64,000 nt of DNA. Origin: Syncephalis fuscata. Taxonomy: Eukaryota; Zoopagomycota; Zoopagomycetes; Zoopagales; Piptocephalidaceae. The position numbers and the translations under genes were made by a program. Location: assembly GCA_025786725.1 (NCBI GenBank), contig JAHLTZ010000030.1:124001-188000 (forward strand). The letters are read 5' to 3'. Positions 47,427 to 60,321 of the stretch are shown here, in pieces (position 1 is the first letter of the stretch; each line of letters opens with the position of its first letter). The notes under the pieces are model-generated. The model saw only the letters and a program-made list of their open reading frames with translations. It was not told the DNA's origin and did no database searches.

Positions 47427-48450
47427 TTAACAATCCAATGTGATTTAGTGGTCAAATGACTGAACTTGATAACATTCGCGTAACTGAACTAGAAAGTCGT
47501 TCTATTGAACATGGGACTGGATGGTGAGTTTTATTGATGGATCACATCATTTAATCCATTATCACTTGGGGTGCCAAATGACTACATTTAATAACAGTTG
47601 CGTAATTGAACTAAACATTTGTTCCATGAACATGAGGATGGGTGGTGAGTGGTGTCAAGGATCAAAATACTTATTATTGTAGCTTTACTATTCAGCACGA
47701 GTATATTTAGTATGCATATATCCAATATACACATATATCTATTATTTACGCATATATCTATTATTTACGCATACCATCCCCGTTGTATATCCCAACTACT
47801 ATATACCAGTCTACGAGATACTAAACATAATTTATTCACTGTATATTTCAATAAACTCTACTCATTCCAGTCATTGCGCTATATATACTGTAGCTTTCTC
47901 CTTGCTATTCGTACACTACTTATTGTATATATATATATATCCTATTACATATACTTCTACTGTATAGTAGCCATGTACTGTTCAGAACTGTTGTTCTTTT
48001 GTCGCTAGCTCTAATATTTATAAGTTTCAACTTATTCCGACTCAACATTCTATAATGAGTCGAGTTTTATAACCATTAAAGTCAGAGCCAAACAAACAAC
48101 AATTTTGAATAAAGGTTTGCCACAATACAACAAAATAGTATGAAATAAAACAAATACATAGTAGGAAAGTATAGGCCATAGTAATGAAGTTATAGTACAT
48201 ATAACGCGATGACTGGAAGGAATAAAGGCTATTAAACTATATAGTAAATAAATTGTATTTAACATATCGTATAATGCTATATAGTAGTATAGACATACAT
48301 TGTTGGCGATATAGGTGAATAGAGGATATATGCATACTGGATAATGAATCTACAATGATGAGTATTTTGATGATTGATGTCACTCACCACCCATCATCAT
48401 GTTCAATAGATTTGAATGTTATTAAATTTAGTCATTTGGCCACCAAAAAA
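47427..48450 (+). repeat. D-family element, copy D1
   Basis: 47427-48358 is nearly identical, in direct orientation, to 54789-55704. Two successive edge motifs (GTGGTCAAATGACT at 47448; GGTGCCAAATGACT at 47569) precede the inverted ends: GGATGGGTGGTGAGTGGTGTCA (near 47637) pairs with TGATGTCACTCACCACCCATC near 48378, and TATGCATATATCC with its inverse. It differs from D2 by one extra 19-bp tandem unit near 47745 and a longer TA run. No transposase. Confidence 0.75.
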
Positions 48451-51400
48451 TAATAATTAATTAAAAGATCCGGTTAGTGATTAAAATAGTATTATTAATC
48501 CGTTCAATATTAAAAGTCATTTATTTACATTGTGTATTTTATACTAATTTAATTCGTAAATCAGTATTATTGGGGTTGTTTACCTTATCCTTTTACTTAT
48601 TAATTCGATGGTTTGACAAACGACGGCTAAATAGTTATAGCTATGTGCATGCATATACATCATTGCTGCATGCACCACTATTATTCCCAGCATTATTGAT
48701 ATGCTAGCCGTAAGGCAAATCATTTAAAACAAATGCACAGGTAAATGGCAAATCTTGCCGGAAAAGGCGCTGCCCATGAAATCATCTAGGCCAATAGCAC
48801 ATTGTGTACATGGGTACACGCATTATACATTGTATAGAAAATCGCTCAAATCACTAGAATATCAGTATAAATGCAAACAAGGGCCTGCCATATGGCAAAT
48901 GCTCTTCGATACAAGGTCGATGAAGAACAAGAAGCGAGGAGAGAAAGGAGAAAATCAAGGAACTCATATGAAGGATTCGCCATGATTATCCTCTATTATT
49001 ATTATGGTTTTATGTCTGCTACTGCCACCTGGCTAGTCAGTCATTGCATGCAAACCAGTATCCATTTGAAACATGCCATTTTTATAATCTACTGTTCTGA
49101 ATTCGTGTTACAGTGTGCACATCCCGTATGAATGCGGCTATGCCATGCGATCTTCCATGCTTTCAACCACCGTGTCGCTGGTCAGTGAGCAAGTGAGCCT
49201 ATACGATTACTACAGAAGAGGAGTATCACTACTGAACCATGTGGCAGTATATTTGCATCGTGGCCAATGACTGATATCGGAAGAATAATACAGCAACTGC
49301 TATTTTATAGAATAAACACACGACCATAGCAATCATAAATTATCCGAGTCTAATAAATTACCATGAACTATTATCGGTGACATTTAGCCATGGTCATGGC
49401 AACTATCGTTATCGCTACTACATTGAATTGTAACGTATTTATCAATGATTAAATTCCTTTTATTATCGTAATCTAATTAACAAATAATAAAAAATATTAC
49501 AAACAACATTGCTACTTCTGGCGCGTCATTTCTCTTGCACAAGACTTTGGAGGTGTACCATGATATTTGCATATTACCGCAGATAACATAGCGTAGATAG
49601 CACGGGTAGCGACAGGTCGATAAGCGCGAGTAGTATGCATACACACGACGAAGGATGATACTTGCTTGCTTTGCTTTGCTCGCTTGCCCTGGCCTGTCGC
49701 CTTGTCACGCCTTTCCCCTGCTCCCACTCGCTCTTCTGTTCTATTATCTCTGCTCTATTACAAGGTTGTATCGCTGCTTTCCTTTCTTGCTCATTCAATT
49801 GTGCCTGTTTATTTTACTCTTTCTGTCCGAATGGTCAGTGACACCTACACGCATCTACACAGATCACACTAGGCGCGCTCTCACTCACTCACTCACTCAT
49901 TCATTCATTCAGTCTTACTCCCCTTTTCTCCTCGTCTCCACACCTCTCCATTGTTATTCCATCTGTATTCAATCTATTCGCTAAAACAATACACGCTCAC
50001 ACATTCACACACTCACACAACTATCCGCACTCACACTCACCTGCACACACTCACACACCTCATTCTCCCTTTATACAATCTCGTCGCACTTGCACATTCT
50101 GTTTTCTACAGACTCCATCGCTGCTTGCTGCCACGGCCAAAAAGACTTATTTGCTTTTCCTTGTTCGCCGTTTACATACACCTGCCCCTTTTCTCTTACT
50201 TGGTTTCCTCATCCTTTTCACGCAACGTAGACGAACGTACGCATACGATCCAGCTTTCTCTCTCTCACTCTCGGTGCTTCTGTGTTCACATCTACAAGAT
50301 CAGAACACTATTTGCGTGTCTCAATTCTTTCGTAGTCTTTTGTCATTCCTCATACACTGCGTTTCATTAATTGAGTATTTAGTACGTGTGTGTGTGCTCT
50401 TAGTGTTCTTTATATTTTGATTTGCTTCTCTCTACTATCCACATTATTACTTAGTGATTGTGATACTAGTAGCTGAATAATCGTATATACACTTTTTATT
50501 ACCCCATTGAATTATTCACTCTCAATTTATTTACCACCACACACATTCATCGACCAACTCACCACACGCACACTATAAACAACCTACTCGGTACGGCTCT
50601 TTACACGCTTCTATTTTCCACGCTCTAGTTGCACTTACCGTTTCCCATACTCTCTTCTATCCTACTATCTGCCCTCACTATTATACAACCGCGAACGCTT
50701 TACGCCACTTGTTGACGCACCGCGTTCCAGTGATTGGCCTAGTATTCCCCGCAATTGCTGTATACAACACCTGGATTTCACGTGTACTTTTGACTCCGCT
50801 ACCGTTGGTGTTATTGACTGTCGTTTGTTTTTTTTTTCACTCGTCGGTACACCTTTCTCGTAGCCATATTAGCAACGTGCCTCAACACTAATTTTGTTAT
50901 ATTATTATTATTGTTGTTGTTGCTGTTGCCGTTATTTTGTCCTACCAGTATTTTTTACCTGTGTAGTACATTTTGCGATTCCGTGTAGTCACACTCGTGT
51001 ATCTGTGTGTTGACTGCGTCCACGTTATCGTACTGCGAGTCACGCTATATAATAATATATATAGTGACATATAGCACACACATATCTATCTTTACACACA
51101 TACGCTCTCCAACCGGTATACACATCTCACGCCCTTCTATCTTCTTCTTTCTTTCACCTCGCTGGTCCTCTATTTACGCACCATTATACAAACGCTTGGC
51201 AGAGATATTATTATATCCTGCTTGTTATTAGTTTCACTACTATATTTGCTAACGTTGCGTGCCTTTCATTCCTCTACATCACGCTTTGCTTTGTCTTCTT
51301 TGGTCTTTGGCTATACGGCACCGTACTAAACATACAACGACACTACTACTACCGCCACTACTACCACCACCACTACTACTATTGTCGGTCTAGTGTCAGT

Positions 51401-51601
51401 GCGACTCTATACTCCATCGTCTATTCACGTTTCTCTATTCATTCTATTATCCACTAGTTTATCACCATTATTTCTCGTATACAAGCTCTTATTATACAGT
51501 TAGTGCTGGCCATTATTATCCTATTTGACGCCCTTTATTATTACCTATCCTTCACGTTTATTCGTGTCTGTTATTATATATTACATCCCGTTCGAAACAA
51601 C
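48451..51601. other. Long non-coding region upstream of the Sel1-repeat gene
   Basis: 48470-49500 is AT-rich with small ORFs of no recognisable family. 49640-51500 is strikingly pyrimidine-rich on the plus strand (CT, CAC, TCAC and ACA simple repeats; TCAC/TCAT run near 49878-49912, CACA-rich 49990-50060), so many long Ser/Leu/His-rich ORFs appear by composition. Likely a long promoter and 5' leader. No gene recognised. Confidence 0.45.
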
Positions 51602-53571
51602 ATGTATCCGCTACCCGCCGTGGCTATGAATCGATCACGCGCACAAGTTCCAAAGTCGCGTGCTTCACCGGTCGTCCAGTATATCGATGTAGTCAGCATT
51701 GGTAAACGCACTGTCTCGTTAGAACCATTGCTTGCACAACACTCGTTTAGTATGGACGCCAACAACATGACCGATTACGTATCTTCGGTACATGCATTAG
51801 TAAATCTATCACCGGAGCGCCTTTACACGCTAGGTGAAGCGCATTTACTTCGTCGTTTGCCCAATGCCAGTTTACGTTTGGCATTTGCATACTTGTTCCG
51901 CGCGGCATCCGCACACGGCTATCGTCCCGCGTGTGCATTGCTCGGCCTTTGTTACGAGTTTGGACTCGGCGTTGTCGGTGCCTACTCGACCGCCGTTGAC
52001 TGGTACGTTGCTGCCGGTCGTGACCAACCTATTGCACTTGCTCGCTTGGCCTTTTTGAAGAAATACGGCCGTCCAGGCGTCCCTACAGATCGTCGCTCTG
52101 CAGATGACTTTGCAAAGACCCTGGCCGCACTTCCACGCCCACTCGACTGGTTCCGAAAGGCAGCTGATCAGCACAACTTTGCTCCTGCCCACTACTGCAT
52201 GGCCGCATGCCATCACGATGGTTTGTGCGCCCCAAAATCACCAACACGTGCATTCGAATATTATGCTCGTGCAGCTGCCCAAAAGCTGCCACAAGGTCTT
52301 GCGGTGTTGGCTACTGCTACGCAGAAGGACTCGGTTGTGAGCATTCAGATGCTTTGGCTGTTCGTCACTACAAAGAAGCTGCTCGTTTGGGCGACACTGT
52401 GGCCATGTACAACCTTGGTTACTGCTACGAAACCGGTTTAGGCGGTTGCCATTCGCCAAGCAGCGCAGTTGCACTCTATCGACAAGCAGCTGAACTCGGC
52501 AATGCAGTTGCACAGAATGCACTTGGCTACTGCTATGAAGATGGTGTTGGTGTTTCGCAGTGCCCGGAGGCAGCTGTGGCATGGTATCGTCGTGCTGCTG
52601 CCGCTGGCTATATGTGGGCTCAATGCAATTTGGGCTATTGCTACCAAAACGCTGTGGGTGTACGTCGCGACCCAGCCGAAGGTGCCCGTTGGTATCGTTT
52701 GGCAGCCGAGCAAGGTCATGCTCGTGCTCAACACAATCTAGGCCATTGCTATCAACATGGAAATGGTGTACCACAAGACTTAAAGGTTGCTGTTTCATGG
52801 TATAGACGCAGCGCCACTGCAGGTAATTGCTATGCATGGCATTCACTCGGCTACTGCTACCAGCATGGATTGGGCGTGTCTCGTCGCGATTTGCAAGAAG
52901 CAGTTCGCTGTTATCGTCGTTCCGCCAATCTTGGCCATGTACCAGCTATGCTAGCACTTGCCTATTGCTTGCGCGATGGCACTGGCTGTTCCATAGACTT
53001 GGTACGTGCTGCCAGCTGGTTTGCTAAAGCAGCCGAGAAAGGCGACCCAGCCGGTATGAATGCTCTTGGCCATGCCTATGAATGCGGCCGTGGTGTTGAA
53101 CGTAATCACCAGCTAGCCGTTAAATGGTATGCACGCGCTGCCGCTAAAGACAACGCTTGGGCTCAATGCAATCTTGGCGGTATGTATGCCGATGGTCGTG
53201 GCGTTCCCCGTGATCCATTTGCCGCTGTATCTTGGTACCGTAAGGCAGCTGAACGCGGCCACACTCGCGGTATGGATCTACTTGGCCGCTGTCTACTTGC
53301 CGGCATTGGATGCCAACGCGATGAAGTACAAGCTGTCCGTTGGTTCCGCACAGCCGCTGAACGCGACCACGTTGCGGCCCAGCTCCATTTGGGCGAATGT
53401 CTAGAAAAAGGTATTGGCTGTTCCGTTGATTTAGAAGAAGCTGCACATTGGTTCCAACGCGCAGCTGCTCGCGGCAATTCCGAGGCCAGTGAACGCCTAA
53501 TGTGGCTAGTAGCATGTGCCAAGCTTATTCATCATGCCCGCTACCACGCCTACGTGCCTCCGTGTGCCTAA
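51602..53571 (+). CDS. Sel1-like (TPR-like) repeat protein (one frame break)
   Basis: Intronless; start ATG 51602 (MYPLPAVAMNRSRAQ). About 12-13 Sel1 units of about 36 residues with the LGYCYxxGxGVxxDxxxAVxWYRxAAxxG signature fill residues 110-650. Such alpha-solenoids scaffold protein complexes; fungal relatives include the chitin-synthase activator Skt5/Chs4 and ERAD Hrd3, but no CAAX box, signal peptide or transmembrane helix is seen here, so neither fits. The frame breaks near 52308-52312: repeats up to ARAAAQKLPQGLA are in one frame, and from VGYCYAEGLG onwards in another, consistent with one missing base; the restored length would be 656 aa. GC content and codon use are clearly higher than in the flanks. 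The gene is bracketed by D1 and D2 repeats. Confidence 0.85.
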
Positions 53572-54064
53572 TTTAATAGTATATCGTCATTACATACAGC
53601 CAACATTATAGACCGACCACGCTATGCATGTATTCATTTCAATAGACGCCACTTTATCTTTACGACCATTGGAGCTTATACACGCTCCGTATTGGTTTTG
53701 ATAAACACTTGTACGAATAGGCTATCCATCCTTGCCACAGAGTACCCATTCACAGCCGCCTTGACCAAACAACAACTACTATGGCCACCGAACGGCAATG
53801 AAAACGACGACTTTTGCCATATCTTCAATGTATGCTTCGGGATTTTACTTTTACGCTATTATTTTATTAGACCGGTTGCATATAACTTGTGTATCTCTAT
53901 GGCTATAGTGTTTGATTCATTTATTGTTTCGTTACGTTTATATTACTTATTCTTTGAAATGGGTTTATTTTTTACTTACGCATTATTACGCGCCCTGCCA
54001 GCTGCGCACTTTAGTTTTATCCACACGCGATCTACTTATGTCTTACTACTACATCGCTATTACT

Positions 54065-54096
<32 letters not shown>

Positions 54097-54788
54097 ACCG
54101 CTACTACTACACCTCTTAATGCTACTATTATCAGTGCTGCTACGCTATCGTCATGACCACTTGTAGTATCATCGTCCCTATTCTACAAGGTACATTCAAT
54201 TTCAGGTCCTTGAATGACTGGTACAGTACTTATCCGTCCTTCTATCTATTTACCTATCTTTTCAGTGCCGATTTTCTTTGCCGGCAATATTCTTTACTTT
54301 AGTACTTTGCCGTTAAATTGATATTTCTTTCCGTCTTTGGTGTTGGTAGTACCATCTTACGTTTGCTTTTTTCTCTGAATTGCTCAGTATCAATAGTATA
54401 ACTATACTCGTGGACATCAGCCCTGTATCGTTTAATAACAATACTAGTTATACTTTTATTATTGATGATGATACAGCAACTGGTTCCACGTACTAATATA
54501 GCTATAGCATTTGTACTAGCAAGTCACACCCATACACATAGCTCTTAACTTTTTATCAATTTTCTGGTTTTTAATAGATTTATGTTTTGAGTTATATATA
54601 TATATGTTACAATGTTTTAAATAGTGTTAGTGTTTTGACTTGTATTTATTATACAATAGGGATGAAACACTAATGGCCGATTCTAATTTGATCATTATTA
54701 TTAGCTATAATTAATAGCTACTCATGCTTGTTTTAACCAGTATATAAGTAATTTATTTAATTAGAACTAGGCTTATTAATATTAAGCA
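53572..54788. other. 3' flank of Sel1 gene
   Basis: Pyrimidine-rich stretch with CTA/CTT triplets near 54060-54125, then AT-rich. ORFs at 53692-54166 are composition-driven. No gene recognised. Confidence 0.4.
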
Positions 54789-55735
54789 GCTTATTAACAA
54801 TCCAATGTGATTTAGTGGTCAAATGACTAAACTTGATAACATTCGCGTAACTGAACTAGAAAGTCGTTCTATTGAACATGGGACTGGATGGTGAGTTTTA
54901 TTGATGGATCACATCATTTAATCCATTATCACTTGGGGTGCCAAATGACTACATTTAATAACAGTTGCGTAATTGAACTAAACATTTGTTCCATGAACAT
55001 GAGGATGGGTGGTGAGTGGTGTCAAGGATCAAAATACTTATTATTGTAGCTTTACTATTCAGCACGAGTATATTTAGTATGCATATATCCAATATACACA
55101 TATATCTATTATTTACGCATACCATCCCCGTTGTATATCCCAACTACTATATACCAGTCTACGAGATACTAAACATAATTTATTCACTGTATATTTCAAT
55201 AAACTCTACTCATTCCAGTCATTGCGCTATATATACTGTAGCTTTCTCCTTGCTATTCGTACACTACTTATTGTATATATATATATCCTATTACATATAC
55301 TTCTACTGTATAGTAGCCATGTACTGTTCAGAACTGTTGTTCTTTTGTCGCTAGCTCTAATATTTATAAGTTTCAACTTATTCCGACTCAACATTCTATA
55401 ATGAGTCGAGTTTTATAACCATTAAAGTCAGAGCCAAACAAACAACAATTTTGAATAAAGGTTTGCCACAATACAACAAAATAGTATGAAATAAAACAAA
55501 TACATAGTAGGAAAGTATAGGCCATAGTAATGAAGTTATAGTACATATAACGCGATGACTGGAAGGAATAAAGGCTATTAAACTATATAGTAAATAAATT
55601 GTATTTAACATATCGTATAATGCTATATAGTAGTATAGACATACATTGTTGGCGATATAGGTGAATAGAGGATATATGCATACTGGATAATGAATCTACA
55701 ATGATTTGATGACTAATATTATTTGCCACTCAGCT
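54789..55735 (+). repeat. D-family element, copy D2
   Basis: Direct, nearly identical copy of 47427-48358 (about 915 bp). The right terminal segment differs: after TGAATCTACAATGA the sequence jumps to TTTGATGACTAATATTATTTGCC, so the terminal inverted repeat is incomplete here. Confidence 0.75.
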
Positions 55736-56954
55736 TCATTCTCACTAAAATAATGCGTAGTTTGTGTATGAATATTATTAAGTGCGATTATTTGGTACTT
55801 AAATCATGTTAAATTACTAATAACTACTGATAGCTTACTAACAAAAACACCATTGCAATTGTTATTTAAAGGGGCAATAGAGCGATGCATGCCAATGCAA
55901 GTATTCACAAACTCGCAATATTACTCGGTGTATTTTGATCTACTTATGATTTGCTATACATATGTCCTTAATGGTCATATTCTCAAACAACGTTACATCA
56001 ACAACAAAAAACTGGCTATTCTCTAACATGTTAAATTCCAGTTTGGACATCTTTTCATTGCAAAAACTAGAAGGCTGCCCTCTTTTCCCCTTTATAGATT
56101 TATAAACTCCGTACTTTGTCGTTAAAGGTAACACTGGTTTCTTGTTTCGTCAATTTTCCCAGCAATAAAGCAGATAACGGCAGCGCTATAGCCATAATAG
56201 AGCTCTTTTAACCATTCATGGCATTACAGCCCACCATTCAGCATATCTTTTGTATTAGCACATAGCATATAAACTACCGCTAGTATTTGATTCTCCGCTT
56301 TATTCTACTTGCTCACACACTAGATACAAACACCGCTCTATGCACTTCACTTCGGCTTTAGTTATAGCTTTCTCTTTCTCTCGCTAACTCTTTCTTCTTT
56401 ATTTCTTTCGGCTGATCAATTGGTTGGTTAGTCAGTTCAAATATTGCCTTTGCTTCTTCGTTGTCTTTCATTAACGGTGTCAGTGTCGTCGTTGTTGTTC
56501 AAGGTTACTGTCTTTGTTAACAATAACGAGTGAATAAGTGCACAAGACCAGTTTGTGTGTGTATCACCAATAACCGCAGTCTTTTATTTAACGGTCTCTA
56601 CAAGTATCACTACTTCTTCCTTTTTCTATTCCTCCATATTGCTAAACTTTATTCCTGCATTATTCGCTGCATTGCTACTAATTCTTTAACCTGTACTATT
56701 GTTATTACTACAACAATAGCTTCTTTTTTAGTTGCAACTGGCGTTGACCGTTTAGTGGCATACTGCACGCTGACTTGTTTAGCACGCATCTAGTTACTCA
56801 TCCTTCTGGTTAAGGTTCATACCTTTTTCTACTGCACCTTTCTACTATTCATATTGCTATACAGCTACAGCTATCACCACTCTATTTCTGTTATTACTAG
56901 TAATATTTCTATTCTTAGATTACAGCTTAAACTTTTATAAAAAATAGCTGCTCA
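55736..56954. other. Promoter/leader of second RGS gene
   Basis: CT-rich near 56280-56480. No recognisable gene; the ORF at 56530-56793 has no motif. Confidence 0.4.
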
Positions 56955-59078
56955 ATGCCAACAGCAACAACTATGCAAAATAGCATTAGCACTTCTGGTA
57001 AGCTAACAATAACATGACCAATTATATACATTGTTAATCGATTTTATGTGTGTGTATATATAGATTGTACGTCACTGCTAGGCCAATCTAGGCTTGGTCA
57101 CGCAGAAAAGGATGCATCAATAGCTATAGGCTCACTACCAGCGCTAAACAAAGCCTTGGGTGGAATAACTATTGAACCAATCGACCTAGCAACAAGTCTA
57201 CCATCGGCATCCACTATAGATACATTTGTATCCGAAAGAAGCGATACTGAAAACGGAGACAACGATGTTTGCGCATCACATGCAAGACATGGTGCCCCGA
57301 TATGGGCTCTACAAGATCATGGAGATGATACGGAAACAAACGCACCCGTATCATGGATTGCACCATTGCCTAATATGGCACTTGACTGCAAAGTACACAC
57401 TCATAAACAATCTCGAACTACCGATCAGTCAATATACAAACAACCAGGTGTTACAACGATAGTATCACGTTCGTGTACAGCTTTAAATGCAGTGAAACGG
57501 CCAGCAAATATACTTATCACTGAACGGCCAGCCACTGTTTATTTGCAACCCCTGACACGCCCAGTCATCGTCAGCGCTCATTATCCGTCTCACATATTGA
57601 TCATACAATGCCTTTGATGTCATCGCCATTAGTTTCCATGAAACCAAAGGATATTGAGGACTATTTTTCAGCCAATCATGATCCAAGTCTATTTCGGAAA
57701 GTAGTATATTTTAACTGGTTCAAACTGCTTGCCATTGGATTCAGCACCTAGCACGATAAGCAGCAATGGATCAGCTTCTACCGCCTCAATGTCTTCTACA
57801 GCAACACGATATTCTTGCTTATTGGAACGTGCATTATCACGATGTGAATATCCTAAAACACCTGGTATTTGTACAACAGTCCGGTTACAGCGATCGGCAA
57901 AGAAACTGGCCGATTTCTTTGGTGATACACCACCAATGGATGTGTCGGTTAGCGAAGTGGCACGCAATGGACTAGCCATGATGTTAAAAGCCAAACTACC
58001 ATTATGCTACTTTCTACGCTGTCTACTGGATGAATTTTGTAGTGAAAATTTATTCTTTTACATGGAAATTGAACAATATCAAACATTTCCCTTTGGTACA
58101 TGGCGTGAACGACGAGCCGCTGCCAATGATCTATACCAGATGTATTTGTCGACCAATTCACGTATTGAAGTTAATTTGACTGAACGGTGTCGTCGCAGTG
58201 TTGCTGATCGTATTCGACGTGCCGATAATGATGAAGCACTTCATTATTGCTTCGACGAAGCCAAGGCGGCCGTTCTTCGCCTACTTGAAGATAGTTTTAT
58301 GCGTTTCCGCGCCGGTGTTTATTGGACACGTATGGAACAGGAACTTGGTGATACTAATCTCTATGCTGAACCAGCTCGAGATCGTGCAGTAGCGCAATTA
58401 ACACGCCACGCAGCACGACGTACACTTCGTCCACAACGCGTACCAGCAAAAACACAGGGACAACAACAACCAGATGTTGCGCCACACGATGGTGATCCAT
58501 TATTATCTAAGCTTATTGATGAGTTTCTACATAGTAAATTGGATAACTACTCAATAGTCAATTTAAACACCACGAATATGAATACTACCAGTGGTAATAA
58601 CAACAGCCATAGTCCTAACCATGTCACGCGACAAATGGCTGGCCATATACGCAGTGCATCAGCTGCACCCACGCCACTACCACAGAATACACATAAACCA
58701 CCGCCCCGTTCAAATTCACCGTCTATTAAGGTGTCAACGCGACAACAGGAAGGAAAGAAACTTCAGCGTAGTCGATCAGTATCATTAGGCCCCAATAAGA
58801 CTACTAAGCAGCAACAACAACAACAACGCAATATTATAAAACCTATTGCTACTGCACCGTCACCACCAGCACCACGGCAGCATAAAAATATTGATAAACA
58901 ACACACTTCTAGTAATTTACAGCAAAACGATAAAAAGCCGGTGCGTATAGAAGATATTTGTCAATTGACGACTTTTCTACACCCGAGTCCTGAACGCACT
59001 CGTAGTAATCATCGACTATTTGGCGCTGCCTCCATGGCCATTAAACGAAGTGTTGACAACCTACGTGGTCGTCGCTAA
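56955..59078 (+). CDS. RGS-domain protein, paralogue 2
   Basis: The firm part is the exon from about 57747 to 59078; first in-frame ATG 57789. RGS core: GLAMMLKAKLPLCYFLRCLLDE, then FCSENLFFYMEIEQY, RIEVNLTERCRRS, AKAAVLRLLEDSFMRFRAGVYW. The C-terminal 190 residues are polar and Asn/Gln/Pro/Lys-rich with RSRSVSLGP (possible 14-3-3/kinase site), ending RSVDNLRGRR. Upstream, a likely exon 1 (56955-56997) splices in phase to 57064 and an open frame to 57617. A neighbouring frame (about 57526-57700) ending DYFSANHDPSLFRK before GTAGTA looks coding too. These do not join in phase in my model; a one-base break or an unseen intron is likely. The role, as for paralogue 1, is to limit G-alpha signalling. 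Confidence 0.8.
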
Positions 59079-60321
59079 TTATCTATGCTTATATGCATTT
59101 TGCTCGTAGCTATTATTTTTATTAAATATTATGTAATTGTTTTTCATTTGTGACCATATTATTGATAATACATATTAATGAGCTCATTTCAATGATAATA
59201 ATAGACAATTATCATAATTATGCTATTATAGTAATATGACTAAAAATAATTTTTAGTGTCAAATGACTTTTATTCCTTTAATACATTCATTATTATGCTG
59301 ATAAACATGTTTTACAAAATACGTAGCTTTAGTGTCAAATGACCTTTATTCTTAATGAATTAACAAGATATAATCTACGTCATCACACTTTATTTTCTCC
59401 TTCTTCACACTTGATAGTATGTATCCATTGTATATGCATACTAGATAATAAATCTACGATAATGATTATTTTAATGGCTGGTGTTATTCACTACCCAGCT
59501 TCATGTTTACTAGTACAAATATTAGTTCAATTACGCAAATGTTATTGATTTTAGTTATTTGACTTAAAAAATATACTAAATCATTAACAAGCTGTTTAAA
59601 TTGTAATTAAAAAAGATTAATTAATAATATAAATTATGGTACAAACCAACTAGTTAGATCTTAATTTTATTATTATAATTTTTTGCTCAGTCGTTCAGTG
59701 TTTTGACTAGTATAGTCTACAAGCATTTTAATAATAATTAAATTTTAAAATAAGCGACCTAGCTAGCCAAAAAGCATAAACAAGCTAAACAAACGTGAAT
59801 ATCAAAGCCAGACCTACAGCCATTCACTTGCTTTCATGTGCAATTAACAATGTTAAACAAGTTATACAGGAACGCATGATAAAAAACTGCCCATTGACAT
59901 GAAACAAACCTGATAAGAATAATGGCCTTGTTACATTGATATCTATTCACGCCCTGTGCACAATAGATAGCATAATGCTTTGTGCTATATTTGATGTAGC
60001 ACATGCAATGCTAATAAAACAAAGACCATTGATCATTCTACTTCAAGAAAGACACAGCAACAACAGCCATCTATATTTAATTAGCGCTCTTTGTTTCAAC
60101 CGGTTATGAAATATACAATGATTTGACTTGACTATTTCAAAAGTGTTCTCGGTCCCTATGTAGCAAACTACTTGATAATATTTTTATTATAAATAATCCA
60201 TTGCTAATGATTACAAGACTTTTTTTATTTATCAGCTCAAATAACTAATCAACTCTGCTATTTAACTTGAAAACTGCGCTTTTAATTGCTATTTTAATTT
60301 TCAAATTAACACTTCATCAAC
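59079..60321. other. Intergenic with D/C-family relic
   Basis: 59220-59590 carries the motif TGTCAAATGAC(C/T)TTTATTC twice (near 59260 and 59333). It also has diverged C/D landmarks (ATCTACGTCATCACACTTT, ATGCATACTAGATAATAAATCTAC, GGTGTTATTCACTACCCAGC), so it is an old element. The remainder is AT-rich. Confidence 0.45.

Noticed and set aside
49640-50420. Several Ser/His/Leu-rich ORFs as small genes
   Set aside because: All are translations of CT/CA simple repeats with no domain or splice structure.
52238-52846. Long minus-strand ORFs antisense to the Sel1 gene
   Set aside because: Shadows created by the repetitive, GC-richer coding sequence; no motifs and no independent start context.
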